Shown one piece after another: positions 1-13,559 of a stretch of DNA of 64,000 nucleotides (its first letter is position 1; every line of letters begins with the position of its first letter). A model generated the notes under the pieces. That model was not told where the DNA came from and made no database searches. It saw only the letters and a list, made by a program, of their open reading frames with translations. The stretch comes from Ashinkailepas kermadecensis (lineage: Eukaryota > Arthropoda > Thecostraca > Neolepadidae): assembly GCA_034440615.1 (NCBI GenBank), contig JAOTOM010002653.1:1-64000 (forward strand), in the 5' to 3' direction. The position numbers and the translations under genes are program-made.

Positions 1-1608
1 TAAGGTGATAGGTGTGTGCGAAAAATGTTTGCGTTGTTTGCGGGTGTTGATATTATTTATTGTGTTTAGTATGATGGCTTTATTGGCGGTCTTTGTCGGT
101 TTTGAATGTTCTCAGGAGTATCCAAATTTCACCGAGAGGGATGAATCTAGTTCATTAATTCCAGAACATATTCCAGAGTTCTTTTTAGCGTTTTTGTGTT
201 CGTTTACAGAGTGCTTTGTGTTGTTTGTATGTTATGAGTGTTTTCGGTGTGCAAATTATCTTTCAGCTATGTGTTGTGCATGGTTCCTTGCGCGGATTGC
301 CCAGTAGCATTCGTCGTTCCCACCAGGGAGCCGCGCGAGGTTTGTGTTGGTGGCGTGGTTTTGTTTGTGGTATGTGTTGGTGTGCTGTAAGTGAGAAGGA
401 TCTCGGCGAGTGGTTCTTGGTTAGAGGTGTGGGTTGTGGGGCTATTTGTGCGGCTAGGGACTCTGATAGGAGTCAGGATGCTTTTTAAGTTCCATCGGCA
501 GATGGGGGAATAGAGTGGGCCGGTGGTCGGGATTTGGTTGAAGGTAATGGTCATGGGTGCATGACGCTGAATGTAGATCCGGAATCGGATACTCAGGATA
601 GGGAGAGAGATGTGCGTTTGAGGATGCAAGGAGGTCTACGTCTGGGGGTCGTCGAGGGTGACGAGCGGTAATTTGGGACGAGATAGGTTGGTATCCTGTG
701 TTGAATAGTGATAGTTGTGTTGGTTCGTCTAGTGTGATGATGTGAGTGCTCAGTGGTCGGGTTGTGTTCTTGTGTGAGTGTCCCATAGTGGGTGAAATTA
801 ATGATTTAAAATCTCCTGTTATTATGATTGGCGTAGTAATTTGGTCTAGTATTTTATTCAATTCCAAGAGAAGTTTGTGTGTTCGTGAGGAAGTCTTATA
901 TGTTGATTAGTGTGTGTAGGTATTGTTGTGTATGTGTATTTTAGTGAGTAGGATGTCTGCTGTGGTGTTGAAGTATATTAGGCGGTGATGTGTGGTGTTC
1001 CTAATGTGTGTGCAAGCACCGCCTGGTCTATCTGTGTTGTGTGTATCTTGTCTGTGTAGTGTGTGGTGAGTATTTTAAATTGGTAGTGGTCCTCGGGTTT
1101 GGAAGTGTGTTTCTTGAATCCTTAGTGCTATGTGGTTTGTTTGTAATGCGTAATATTTGAATTCATTGCAGTGTCTAAATAGTCCGTGTGTGTTCCATTG
1201 TAGTATGTTGTTCATTGTTGGTGTGTAGTTGGCTCGTGTGAGTGGTTTCTTAAGTGATGTTGTTTGTCTTTTGGTCTTCTTTTGGCGCTATGGTCTTTTT
1301 GGTCTGTCGTAAGAAGGGTGCCGTCGAGCGTAGGGGTTGCCATTTTTGAGTCGGTGGGTGTTGTTCTGTATCTGAGTAGTCTGGCTCCTGTCATTGCCCT
1401 GGTCTGTGTGAGGTGGGTGCGGTGCCGATACGTCGGATGCGGGTGATCGTTTGTGAGAAGTGATGGTGAGGATGGGTAGGCCAGTGGTGGTGGAGGTTGT
1501 GAGGGTGGGGTGGGTGCCGGTTGGCGTGCTGGCAGTGGTGGCGGTGGTGTTGTTGTGTGACAATTTTGAAGTCAGTTCATCTACTGTCAACGAGTTCTTC
1601 GAGGTCAA
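1..1608 (-). pseudogene. Decayed non-LTR retrotransposon: ORF1 end and ORF2 endonuclease domain
   Basis: Read on the minus strand, an ORF from about 1608 to 1288 rich in Thr/Ser may be the end of ORF1. A second reading starts at the ATG at 1215 with NNILQWNTHGL and continues to RIQETHF, the usual N-terminal endonuclease signature of non-LTR elements (QWN..GL, then QET). After a stop near 1075 the same domain resumes in another frame (867-454) with IIITGDF, then WG/N-type and LLASSN-like positions. The canonical GDFN is GDFK here. The order, spacing and motifs fit an apurinic-like endonuclease of the I/Jockey/R1 group. Several frame breaks show it is dead. The reverse transcriptase would lie before base 1, outside the window. 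The strong G/T bias of the plus strand is explained by this antisense coding remnant. The clade is uncertain. Confidence 0.7.
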
Positions 1609-2256
1609 GTGAGGTCACCTCCAAAGAAGTTCAACCGGCCGTCACGGTTTAACGGATAAAGATATTTAAATGAAACTTTCAGCGTTTGTTTATCTTTAGA
1701 GATGCAATGACGCACCAGAGGATTTTTTTTTATCACGTATACGTTTTGCATATTTGGCCATTAGGGCAAAAATCGAAGATTCTGGCTGAAGTAAGCATTT
1801 CGTATAAGGACAAATTGACTTGAAACAGCGTTTGTCGTTCCGCTCTACCCATTAGAAGAAATAAAAATTTAGGAAAATGTAAAACTCAACATTTTGAAAG
1901 TTTCAAAAATTAAAATAAAAGGTTTATTTTGGGTGAACAAGTCATGTAGGGCAATGGTCGATCTCGCCTTCTTTTTCTGATTCCAAATAATATTTGTTTT
2001 TATAATATCCCCAAAATGAACTCCTCAGAGCCAAAAACATGTCAGTCATAATCACATAGACCCCCTAGTGACGTCATTTTTGGAGGGATAAAATTTCGGG
2101 GGTGGTTTCGGACTCTACTCATCGATCACTTACCGATGACACCACTTTCGTTTTCGTGCAACACTTAGTTTGGAAATTAGAGGGGGCATAAAAAAGACCC
2201 GCCCCCCCCGCCGAGACGGAGTGTGAGGATCTGACCGGAAAGACGGATCGGGTTAA
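1548..2256 (+). mobile_element. TTAA-flanked piggyBac-type MITE, 5'-truncated copy
   Basis: This stretch aligns by eye over almost its whole length with 59900-60596. Shared blocks include the words around 'gtcaacgagtt', 'gaggtcacctcca' and 'aactttcagcgttt', and an identically built 3' end. The right end is TTAA at 2253-2256, preceded (reading inward on the minus strand) by a 12-nt terminal repeat, a spacer in which CCGTCT recurs exactly 27 nt later, and then a G/C run. The left end is missing: homology starts within the retrotransposon remnant near 1548. A CRE palindrome (TGACGTCA, 2069-2076) is also present at the equivalent place in the 60 kb copy. No transposase ORF is visible. Confidence 0.75.
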
Positions 2257-3312
2257 TTCTGAATTCTACGGTAAATATGTTTGGGACTCAGCTGAGCTAA
2301 ATTTCTCGATGACTAATTTTTGTCTGGAAATTTTGCCCCTTGATATGCGATGTATAGTCAGATATCTTAAGGCCAGGTATCGGAAAAAGGCGTTCAGTAT
2401 CATTGGAACAACGCGATGTTGTCTTTGTTCCGCGTCTCTAGCAGAATTTGACGCAAAATGGTGCGTGTATTTGCAACCAGTCTGCAGTAATGCAGGAATG
2501 TCCTCCATAAACAAGGTGTGAGATATTTCCAGCCGACCTAGTAGCATGCACGTGATCTCGGAACTCAAATGGATGAAGTTCCGACAGTTTGTGGGCTGCG
2601 ACATTTATTATTAAATTAATTAAGCATTGCTTCAGTATTCGGTAAGCGTGAGAGCTTCGACAGCCAGAGAGCTCCTATCGACAGCCCTGGACTTGCAGGT
2701 CATATCAAAATTACACTTTTCACCGCTGAACGGCGCGGGAAAAAACATTCCAAATCTGGTCCAGCCTCTGTGAACACGAATCTCCGTCGATCGATTGGAG
2801 GCTGCCTTGTTTGAATGAATGGGTCACTGTGACATGTCGCCATGACCTTGATAGGCTTTGCATACAGAACCCCTCAATGCCATGACGTGACGTGGAGAGT
2901 CCACAATCCACTTCGAATTTGTTGTTGAAATGAGAAATGCTTCTTGAATAGGGAGTGTAGTAGAAAATTAAGGAACGCAGAAGTGGAATATAGGATTTCA
3001 GAACAAATAATGGTTTTCCAGACAAGATCTAGTGTACCTTCAAATCAATACCTGCAAAACTATCTTTCAATGCATGACAGTTCTCGGATATCGTCAGTTT
3101 CATCGCTGTCTTGAGCATAGGGGCAGGAGAAGTTCGAAGTGGAAGTTTGGTAATGCCACTGTGAGGGGGGAGTGGAATGTTGTTCCCAACTGGGTGCGCA
3201 CAATCTGCAAATGTTAGACATTCCGCGGACGGGCGGCCGCAGGCACCATCGACCGAAGCAACACCTTTAACAGTTAGTGCATAGAGATTGATTAGCTGGA
3301 GCACGCCGTTGC
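2257..3312. other. No feature recognised
   Basis: Only short ORFs without recognisable motifs are present, and no tandem repeat or mobile-element border is obvious by eye. Confidence 0.5.
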
Positions 3313-3360
3313 CAGGGGCGTAGCCAAGAAGAGGCGGGGGCGGTCGCCCCTCCCCATTGG
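3313..3360 (+). mobile_element. Solitary MITE-like terminus with G/C hairpin
   Basis: CAGGGGCGTAGCCAAGA followed by a G-run/C-run hairpin (ggcgggggcgg then cgcccctcccc) has the look of DNA-transposon ends of the CAG(T/G)GGCGTAGCC type that are common in animals. No partner terminus was found nearby, so this is a solo end or chance. Confidence 0.35.
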
Positions 3361-3690
3361 GCACACACGGACTCCTGGCGCAGCCCAAAGGGCCGTGTCA
3401 CGAGCAATCCAATCAAGAAGTGCCAACATGGCTCCACATGTATATTGTACATGCCGCTCGGCTGGAATGTTCGGCTCGGTCCGCTCGACTGGACCATTCC
3501 ATGCCTTCCCTTGGGGCAAAACACGTGACAACGACCGGAGAAGCAGCTGGTAGAAGTGCTGCTCTCCTTACCTGGTGCACTTGATGAGAGCATCAGCTCA
3601 CATGCTACCAGCGCCGCATGCACCAAGCACATCTTCTCATTCAGACATACCGCTTCTGCGAAGGTATACCCGGTTGAAACAATGCTGCAC

Positions 3691-4212
3691 TCGCAATCAG
3701 GAGCAGACTCGCAATCAGGAGCAGACTCTCAATCAGGAGCAGACTCGCAATCAGGAGCAGACTCGCAATCAGGAGCAGACTCGCAATCAGGAGCAGACTC
3801 GCAATCAGGAGCAGACTCGCAATCAGGAGCAGACTCGCAATCAGGAGCAGACTCGCAATCAGGAGCAGACTCGCAATCAGGAGCAGACTCGCAATCAGGA
3901 GCAGACTCGCAATCAGGAGCAGACTCTCAATCAGGAGCAGACTCGCAATCAGGAGCAGACTCGCAATCAGGAGCAGACTCGCAATCAGGAGCAGACTCGC
4001 AATCAGGAGCAGACTCGCAATCAGGAGCAGACTCGCAATCAGGAGCAGACTCGCAATCAGGAGCAGACTCGCAATCAGGAGCAGACTCGCAATCAGGAGC
4101 AGACTCGCAATCAGGAGCAGACTCGCAATCAGGAGCAGACTCGCAATCAGGAGCAGACTCGCAATCAGGAGCAGACTCGGAATCAGAATCAGCCCCGGAA
4201 TCAGAATGCATT
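3691..4212 (+). repeat. 18-bp minisatellite, 27 perfect-length units plus two degenerate ones
   Basis: The unit tcgcaatcaggagcagac repeats from 3691 to 4176 (486 bp, exactly 27 units), with only isolated g-to-t changes. Two diverged units (tcggaatcagaatcagcc type) follow. Because 18 is divisible by three and the unit lacks stops in several frames, long apparent proteins (QSGADS, NQEQTR and a minus-strand version) appear. They are artefacts of the repeat unless transcript data say otherwise. The very high uniformity suggests recent expansion. Confidence 0.95.
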
Positions 4213-4280
4213 ACGATGACTGGATGCCGCTAGCGCCAGTCATTCGGGTCACAGGGAATGGACAAATCCGCACAATTCTT

Positions 4281-4385
4281 ATGACTCTACGACTTTCTGA
4301 CTTTCCGACTTTATGAGTTTATGACTTTCCGACTTTATGACTTTATGACTATGCGACTGATTGACATTATGACTTTATGACACCG
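4281..4385 (+). repeat. Degenerate ~9-10 bp tandem repeat
   Basis: Words of the type gactttatga, gactttccga and gactatgcga follow each other for about 100 bp. Unit length varies, so it is an old or slippage-generated array. Confidence 0.75.
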
Positions 4386-5130
4386 GCCATATGATGCGGA
4401 TGTCAATGGTCATGATAACACAATGTGGTCGACAGTTTCTTTATAACTCGGGATCTAACAGTGATTAAGGGCTTCCGTCTCATTTTTGTCCTTTTACAGC
4501 ATGTGCACTTCAGAATACCTACCCATATGAACCCCTGTGGCTCTTATTAAGCCATACACCTTCATGGCCTTCATGAACTCCGTTTTAAAGGGCTCGTCGG
4601 CTCGTCATTTGGTTACGGATGAAGAAAACACGCAATAGTATGTACAGTGACATTGCACAAAACGACAGCACGACGGAGGTCTTCAATATTGTAATCACAT
4701 GAGACTAGATACTACAAATTAACGATTAGAGGAACAGTCGATCCAACGTATCTTTGAACGATGTAAGTGGACTACTTTCGACAGCAATCAGAGGTAACAT
4801 GTTCCAATAATCTACTGTTATGTTACAGAACTGATGCTGCCGTAAAATCGTCCGATATCGTTTTTTTTTATTTTAAATATGAAACCTCTGCTGAGTCTCT
4901 CATTAAACTCGAAAAGGTGGAGAGTATCTGCTGCATCAATATCATGCATAATTTGGAATGCTTGTAGAAAATCGTTCCTCAATCTGTGGTGTTTAATGAA
5001 ATCTGCTGTGTTTTAAATTTCAATTTGCTGTGTTTTTACATTTTATCGCCGCTCAGTCTCCGTTCATAGTCCAATTCCTCATCCTCTGAATAATTATTTA
5101 CGTTCGCCTCTGCACTCGCGCAATTAACGA
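4386..5130. other. No feature recognised
   Basis: AT-rich sequence with only short ORFs without known motifs. Confidence 0.5.
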
Positions 5131-5890
5131 AACATCCTGCCCATCCTGTAGACATAATGACGATATATCCTGCCCAGCATGTAGACATAATGACGGTGTA
5201 TTCTTCTCAACCTGCAAACCTAATGACAATATATCGTGCCCAACCTGTAACCTAAATGACGATATATCATGTCCATCCTATGCACATAATGACAATATAT
5301 CCTGCTCAACCTGCAGACATAATGACGATATACCCTGCCCAACCTGTAGTTCTACTGATGATATATCCTGCCCAACTTGCATACCTAATGACGATATACC
5401 CTGCCCAACCTGTAGACCTAATGACGATATGTCCTGCCCAACCTGTAGACCTAATGACGATATATCCTGCTCAACCGGTAGACATATTGACGATATACCC
5501 TGCCCAACCTGTAGTACTACTGATGATATATCCTGCCCAACTTGCATACCTAATGATGATATACCCTGCCCAACCTGTAGACCTAATGACAGTATGCCCT
5601 GTCCTACCTGTAGACATATTGACGATATATCCTGCCCTACCTGTAGACATATTGACGATATACCCTGCCCAACCTGTAGTACTACTGATGATATATCCTG
5701 CCCAACTTGCATACCTAATGACGATATATCCTGCCCAACCTGTAGACCTAATGACAGTATGCCCTGTCCTACCTGTAGGCATATTGACAATATATCCTGC
5801 CCTACCTGCAGACATATTGACGATATATCCTGCTCAACCTGTAGACATATTGACGATATATCCTGTCAAACCTATAAACCTAATGCTTGG
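5131..5890 (+). repeat. 33-bp minisatellite with higher-order structure
   Basis: The unit is about 33 bp, built around gatatatcctgcccaacctg plus a variable word (agacataat, agttctact, catacctaa, agacctaat or agacatatt). From 5513 the variants run in the same five-unit order twice, 5513-5677 and 5678-5842. This makes a 165-bp higher-order repeat. Unit length is a multiple of three, so the long CPTC-rich and YPAQP-rich ORFs through it are most likely not genes. Confidence 0.93.
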
Positions 5891-5895
5891 ACTAC

Positions 5896-5938
5896 ATTAG
5901 TATTATATTAGTATTAGTATTAGTATTAGTATTAGTAT
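5896..5938 (+). repeat. (ATTAGT)n microsatellite
   Basis: About seven hexamer units with one irregular early unit, starting directly after the 33-bp array. Confidence 0.9.
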
Positions 5939-6009
5939 CTTGCCAAACAAATTGTTGCATAGCCTTGTAATAGCATGCGGATTCTAATACAACATACATT
6001 CCTATTGAT

Positions 6010-6325
6010 AATGCTAAGCATCCGAAGAACCTTTGTTTGCTCCCTGATGCTGCAGACTGTATTTTATGTTATCAGTAACAAATATCCCCACGTTTTTTTC
6101 TTCCTCAGTGACGGCTAATGCTACCCCGTCCGTAAAATATTGTTCCTTGCGGTAGTTAACCCCAAAGTGAATGACTTCATATTGAGGAAAATTAAACTTC
6201 ATCTTCCATCTATAAGACCAGCACACCAGCTTGATTAAATCACTTCGTTAGTTTTCCCATCTTTCTGTCGTTGTCTGCTTCTTGAACTAGCTTGATGTCG
6301 TCAGCGAACGTGATGAACATTTAGT
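6010..6325 (-). pseudogene. Reverse-transcriptase fragment of a non-LTR retrotransposon
   Basis: On the minus strand, FITFADDIKLVQEADN carries the RT catalytic FADD motif (near 6290-6318). After a frame shift it is followed by WKMKFNFPQYEVIHFGVN, then YFTDGVAL, EEEKNVGIFVTD and a run ending SLQHQGANKGS. In non-LTR elements the catalytic motif is normally followed by a W.MKFN..KC.V.H.G block, then an EKDLGV-type block, then a Q...A..KA block. Length and order match this part of the RT domain only. Flanking RT parts were not recognised, so it is a short dead fragment. Confidence 0.8.
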
Positions 6326-7049
6326 TGATAGCTCCTGTGATAACAGTATTCTATAGTCTAATGCTGTAATCACTGGGCAAACTCAGTAAGCTAGATCTCA
6401 ATAGGCATACCTGACATGGTGTAGCACAATTGTTTTGCAATATTGCACTGCATAGTCAGTCACTGAACAGCTTTGGAGGCATCACCTTAAAGTAAATTCC
6501 ATGTTGCAACAGCAATGTAATTGTATTTTTCCATTGCCAATTCCAAAGATCTACCGCATGCTTCATATGAATGCAACTTTCATTATCGAACGATATTTTA
6601 AGGCAATGTTTTATGGACAATCCGAGGGCACCTACTGGGAGTCGCATCGCAGTGTAAATATAACATGGAAGAACGTTATTAGTTTAGTATTATGTCGGCC
6701 ACCATATGACAACTGTGGGAAGTTGTGTTGCAGCGTACCTTCCACATTGCAGCAACATTGCAATGGCAATATTTAGAATGCGATCACTGGACATTACCTA
6801 AAATTGTTTTGCAATGCTCCTGCTATACTGCAACAACAATGAAGCACCAATGACGTGCCGCAATCGTCTGGCAATGATCGGTCACATCATTGGGGACTTA
6901 TGGGTGAGTAGTGGACGCTGATGAGCCGTCGCAAGCAGGATGAGCGGCGCGAGGACAACGCCTTCATTGTGCTCAATGCAGACCACGAAGTGGGTAACAG
7001 TTGTGAACAATATCTTGATTGACCGGATCGTAGAAACACGGCCTGGGAT
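6326..7049. other. No feature recognised
   Basis: Only short ORFs without motifs. Some words recur loosely (tgttgcaacaacaatg-like around 6500-6850), but no clear period is visible. Confidence 0.45.
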
Positions 7050-7384
7050 GGCAAAGAAAAATAAAAAAACGTTTGTCCGAATTCTTTCCCGGGTGGAGTC
7101 ATGGACCTGGGTCCTATGTTAAGCAGAGCTTGTTGCGTGAGCCCTGACCCCACCACCCGATCCGGGAATTCCAGTTCAACGGCAGAATTATTACCGATGG
7201 TCTAGCGTGCCATCGATGCACCGACACGGCTGACCCGGTAGCTCGTCCCCGGCCCTATCGTTCCAGTTGCCAACCGACTTCCCTGGTCGGTGGTTAAATG
7301 CCGGAGGTTGAATGTTCCTCTCTTTCCAGGACAGGGGACACCAATGTAGTCCAGCGCTCTAACCACCTAAGCTACTGGAGTGGC
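7050..7384 (-). mobile_element. tRNA-derived SINE, reverse orientation
   Basis: Read on the minus strand from 7384, it starts as a tRNA-like head: GTAGCTTAGGTGGTTAGAGC is an excellent pol III box A with D-arm. A diverged box B-like stretch follows near 7300. The 3' part (7050-7225, containing gcagagcttgttgcgtga on the plus strand and accccaccacccgatcc) is shared with 43935-44105. That makes this a dispersed family with two copies here. No target-site duplication was identified. Confidence 0.7.
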
Positions 7385-8420
7385 ACATTAACTCCAGACG
7401 AACCAATTTACTCTGAGCCAGGACACGCTCCCTGTGATCTGTTGTCGTGAATATACCAACAAACGAAAAAACACGAGCGATCCGATCTGGGTCAACTCGA
7501 CTTAACTGGGTCCGATCCTAATGACATGCTTTTAAACATTACCATGTTCGCATTTTGTTGCAGCGTTTTACATCGTGCCTTCTTCACTCGGAACAGGACT
7601 ATCTCATTTCCTCTTAAGCTCTTAAGCTCTTACCGGTCACACGCTTCAGGGAGGTAGCGCCTCTGGCCGCCCCCTGCTAATATCGCTCGTTGGGAATATA
7701 TTTCAGCCTAAAAGAAGAGCCAGTAGGTAACGTACCAGTTTGTGCAAGGAACATCACAGGGCGTAGCCCCCCCACACACACACAAAAAAAATATATTAAA
7801 TTTTATCTAGTGGGGAAGCTGTGTGACGAAGTCCAATGCATGACATTCTCCAGAGCAGCCAACACAGTAGGAGTTCCCAATCTGGTTCCATGTGTTAATA
7901 TCCGTGGGCTCGTGAATTTCCATGGGCGCATGTATTCAAGGGAAACGTGCTACGATTTGTCCCATGTCGCCCTTAGCCGATGAGGTCGTGGTCCCGGGGT
8001 TGTCTATCTCTTGACAGGTACCTGGACACCCACACTAACGCGTTGCGCGTCATTAACACAGGGTCAAGGGGTACCCTTTCTCGTACTGGTAACACGCTAT
8101 GCGATATGTTGATGCGGCAGACATTAGCTATGAATGGCGTTTACATTATTTGTTATGTGATATGTCAAAGCATGTGCCACTCCATAGCCTCCCAGTGTAA
8201 ATCTAGAAAGCGTGGTGGCCAAACGACCGTGTTTCAGAACTGTTTGCCGACATCTATTTAATTCAGCAACCACTGATGACTCTGGAAACTCGCTGTCAAC
8301 CAGCTTCGGATGCATAAAAAACGTCTCTTTCTATCATGAAAACACTTCTCAGTCATATGACATGCTTCGCTGTCAAAGCAATGTGGTTAATTGTGTGCTT
8401 TTCAATCGGCCGCTTTGGAG
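7385..8420. other. No feature recognised
   Basis: Mixed-composition sequence with only short ORFs and a short CA/A-rich patch at 7770-7795. Confidence 0.5.
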
Positions 8421-8740
8421 AAGGGGGGGGGGGGGACTGAAATGTTCCAACTTGGAATCCGGCTTCGGCGGAGGAGTGTCGGCCCACCGCGGGCCGGCGT
8501 GGGCCCTGTGCGAGCCGCGTGGGCCCGGGAGCCGCGGGCCAGGCGTCTGCCGCAGCCGCGCCACTTTGGCCCAACGTGGGCACCGCTGGCGCGAGCTGCT
8601 GCCGAACACGGTCGCAACAGCACCGGAGCTCTGACATCGCCGGCACGAACACTCTGAAGCGTGCTCAAGTGCACCGCAGTCAAGGACGACCGAGCCAGAT
8701 GGGCCTTGGGACCCCCCCCCCCACTCCCCCACCCACCCAC
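8421..8740. other. GC-rich, CpG-containing patch
   Basis: It is bounded by a G-run (8424-8435) and a C-rich microsatellite-like stretch (8711-8750). The interior is markedly GC-rich (ccgcgggccggcg type) compared with the flanks. ORFs are open in several frames on both strands, which is a composition effect. A CpG-island or promoter role is possible but unsupported by motifs. Confidence 0.45.
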
Positions 8741-8750
8741 CCACACAAAC

Positions 8751-9377
8751 ACACGCTTTAGCTCTCCGAGTTTGGCCGAATGTTCTGCCCACAGCAGTGT
8801 GGGAGGCTGGAAGATGACACCCGTCACCCACTAACTTGTGCACGGAGCCAGACGGGTAATCCGTCAGCGGCACGACGCAGCAACATTGCCGAACTTTCAG
8901 AATTAATCAGAACACTGTTTTCTACTTTGCTTGGCTGGTGTTCGAGTCACGTCAAGTGGGGAAATGTCGGGATGCCATCGGTCACTCGTTGGTGGCTATA
9001 ATTTGCATCAGGTCGTGAAACAAACACGACTGTGTGGTTCGGTATCAAAGTGATATGCACACTGAAGAGTTAGTCTAGCATCGTGTTCCGGGTCAAGTTC
9101 GGCGTCACCGATGAGTCGGCAGTACGAGAAAACATGTTGAAGATAGTTTTCTAACAAACCGTGCCCACCAACAACAACGCAAAGCGAAATTATTGGTATC
9201 CTTTAATGTTGCGAAAGCCATGCCTGGTTTTTATGGTTCCTAAATTTCGTGCTTTTTATACACGATTTTTCAAAGTAAACATCCGAAATTTGCAAAAGCA
9301 TCGCGGCGATGTCTACACCGAGAACGAAATTTGCGTGCACAATCGCCAAAGAAGGCTGCCATACTGTCACGTTTACC
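8751..9377. other. No feature recognised
   Basis: No recognisable ORF, RNA or repeat was seen. Confidence 0.5.
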
Positions 9378-9640
9378 TCACCATAGTCCGTATTTTGTTC
9401 ACCTCGCCATAGTCCGTATTTTGCTTACCTCGCCAAAGTTTGCAATTTACTTATTGCGACATAGTCCGTGTTTTGTTTACCTCGCCATAGTCCACATTTC
9501 GTTCACCTCGTCATGGCTCGTATTTTGTTTACCCCGCCATAGTTGGTATTTTGTTTACCTCGCCATAGTCAGTATTTTGCTTACCTCGCCATAGTCCGTA
9601 TTTTGTTTACTGCGCCATAGTCCTTATTTCTGCTACTACC
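9378..9640 (+). repeat. 26-bp minisatellite, about ten units
   Basis: The unit tcgccatagtccgtattttg plus a six-base tail (cttacc or tttacc) repeats with scattered substitutions. The period is steady at 26 bp, so frames shift between units and only short mixed ORFs result. Confidence 0.92.
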
Positions 9641-10979
9641 TCTGGCGCGAGATACGCCCATTAATTAGTGGAAGACATCTAGATTTCAAAGCGATAACAC
9701 ATTTAGCTGAGGTGTTATCGCCGAAAAATACGCAGGGGGTCAATCTTGCATCCGCACTTCGTGTGGTGAAATCACCTGTATCACCTGCGTATCTAGGTGA
9801 AATCACCTGTAGCTGTACATCAAAGCAGATGAAGAATCATGAATTGTCCTGATGAATAGGAAAGAAAGCATCTAAGCTGAATCTCACGGCGTTGACTAAC
9901 GTTAGCCCAATTTCGAGAGGAGAGCACAAAGAGCCTCTCTTGTAGGTTTTTGTCCGCGGCTCCTGAATGTTCGGAACAATTATCCTGGAACTTGGTGATT
10001 GTTCCTACGTGTCTTTTCGAGATAAGACGCCAACTTATTTTTGGCTTTCTACTCTGTTCAGATGAGACACCAAGAGGGACGTTTCGGAAGAACGCACCGA
10101 AAAAGTTCTGTTTTTGTTACGCCGTAGCACGCTTGGCTTCTGCGGTCTATAACTGGGAAAGCATTTGACCGTTCATCACCAAGGGTAGCAGTAAATGTTC
10201 ACACACCATTGGCTGGACGACTCGAGAGGATGTAATATCTATGCTGACCGGAGGCGCGTCCAGGGTAAGAATTGGAACAACGTTCTTACTGCTGAAGTTC
10301 ACACAACTTCTGATACTGAGGAACTATAGAGCTATATGAATTACAATGGGAGGTTCGAGAATGTTATATATATTTTAAAGAATATGCATTATCAAAAAAC
10401 AGTTCCATGCAATTTTCTTGGAGGAGGAAGACAACGGAAGACAATTGTTTTGTCATCCACGTTCTTCTTTCTGGTTCCTTTATTTGACTTGATATATTAT
10501 CGAAAACTTTGTAGCATTTATTATCCGGCTATTTTCCGAGAATCTGAAATGTTAGGACTGTTACTTCATACCAGGAGCGGATGCCGAATGTGTCGCGTGG
10601 GATTAGATCTGATTTGGCAGGTGCACATGATGTTTGAAATTGATATTCATTTTTCTCACATGAGCATAGGGAGGATATTCGGTAGAAGTTCTGGAAGTTC
10701 GAGTATCATATTTCCCCAGGGACGTCTCCAGGTGGGTTGTTTGGGAGACAAAGGTTCATAGGAGTATGTCCATACACGGACTTTTCGCCAGCTACGTCGA
10801 CGACAGCTGCTGTTTTGGCGTTTATGTGAGGTCTTGCTGGTTGGAAATTAATTTGCCCATCAAATAATGTGCCAGGTTGGGCCTACACTTGTGGGATGCT
10901 TTTCCGAAGTTCATATCCAAGTGTATAACCTGAGGAATCCGCGGAATTGAACGGAAGCTTTACCATCTTAAGAAAGCGC

Positions 10980-10981
<2 letters not shown>
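9641..10981. other. No gene recognised
   Basis: Contains a short direct repetition of ggtgaaatcacctgta-like words near 9765-9812. A 141-codon ORF (10336-10761) has no motif I recognise. Nothing else was seen. Confidence 0.5.
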
Positions 10982-11057
<76 letters not shown>

Positions 11058-11077
11058 TTTATATATATATATGCATT

Positions 11078-11142
<65 letters not shown>
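10982..11142. repeat. (TA)n microsatellite
   Basis: Alternating TA for about 160 bp with two short 'gcattta' interruptions. ORFs reading IYIYIY through it are artefacts. Confidence 0.97.
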
Positions 11143-12712
<1,570 letters not shown>

Positions 12713-12753
12713 GTGTGTGTGTGTGTGTGTGTGTGTGTGTTTATGTGTGTGTG
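12713..12753. repeat. (GT)n microsatellite
   Basis: GT dinucleotide run of about 40 bp with one tta interruption. Confidence 0.95.
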
Positions 12754-13110
12754 CACCGGGAGTAGTGTTTGAGGCGCGTACATTCCACACCTATTTGGCC
12801 CTGGAACGGGTCAGGTCATTTGACCACTCGACCACAGAATGACCACAGAATGTCCACACCACAGTGCGACAGTGCGACCACAGAATGTCGCAATTGTCGG
12901 ACACGAAAATGTTTGAAGCATACTTACGCAGTCTTCCACGCGTAACTTTTGCAATTAATTATACCTAAAAGTCAGCGTTCTAAGAAAGAGAACAGGTCAT
13001 AAAACCGGTATTGTGTCGTTTTATCAAAAATGACATAAGGAACATCAAGATGGCGCCTCAAGCAACTTGGCGGTAATACTAGCAGGTCGGGTACGCCACA
13101 TTATGTGAAT

Positions 13111-13315
13111 GTGGCGTATTGTGTATTGACACAATAGGGAAATGTGGCATATTGTGTATTGACACAATAGGCAAATGTGGCATATTGTGTATTGACACAA
13201 CAGGCAAATGTGGCATATTGTGTATTGACACAATAGGCAAATGTGGCATATTGTGTATTGACACAATAGGCAAATGTGGCATATTGTGTATTGACACAAT
13301 AGGTAAATGTGGCAT
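13111..13315 (+). repeat. 33-bp minisatellite whose unit contains a perfect hairpin
   Basis: Six full units (starts at 13111, 13144, 13177, 13210, 13243 and 13276) and a partial seventh. Each unit contains TATTGTGT-attg-ACACAATA, a perfect 8-bp stem with a 4-nt loop. Period 33 keeps several frames open on both strands, giving Cys/Ile-rich apparent ORFs. The invariant palindromes with regular spacing look superficially like CRISPR repeats, but there are no spacers. Confidence 0.93.
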
Positions 13316-13559
13316 AGGCTTGCTTGCTGACTGAGCAAAAAGCCACCTGCAAAGTAAGTCGCCTCATTCATAGATCGACCAGCATGCGGGTCGGCTGAGA
13401 ACAAGATCCTGAAACACGGAGCGTTGACATACACCGAGAAGCTCGCAGTAAAAATACATCAGAAATGCAATGAAAGTCTCAGGTACACCCGGTCATCCAA
13501 TGCATCGGCAGAAAACCTTTCTGCATTGCATTAAATATCGAAGGAATGCAGGCGACACG

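Noticed and set aside
3556..4233. 225-codon ORF with QSGADS repeats as a repetitive protein
   Set aside because: The 18-bp unit is open in several frames on both strands. Non-repeat flanks have no coding features.
5256..5911. Pro/Cys-rich ORFs of 160-214 codons (YPAQPV and CPTCR repeats)
   Set aside because: Generated by the 33-bp tandem repeat on both strands.
13111..13315. CRISPR-like array of palindromic repeats
   Set aside because: Contiguous tandem units without spacers in a eukaryotic sequence. No cas-like genes.
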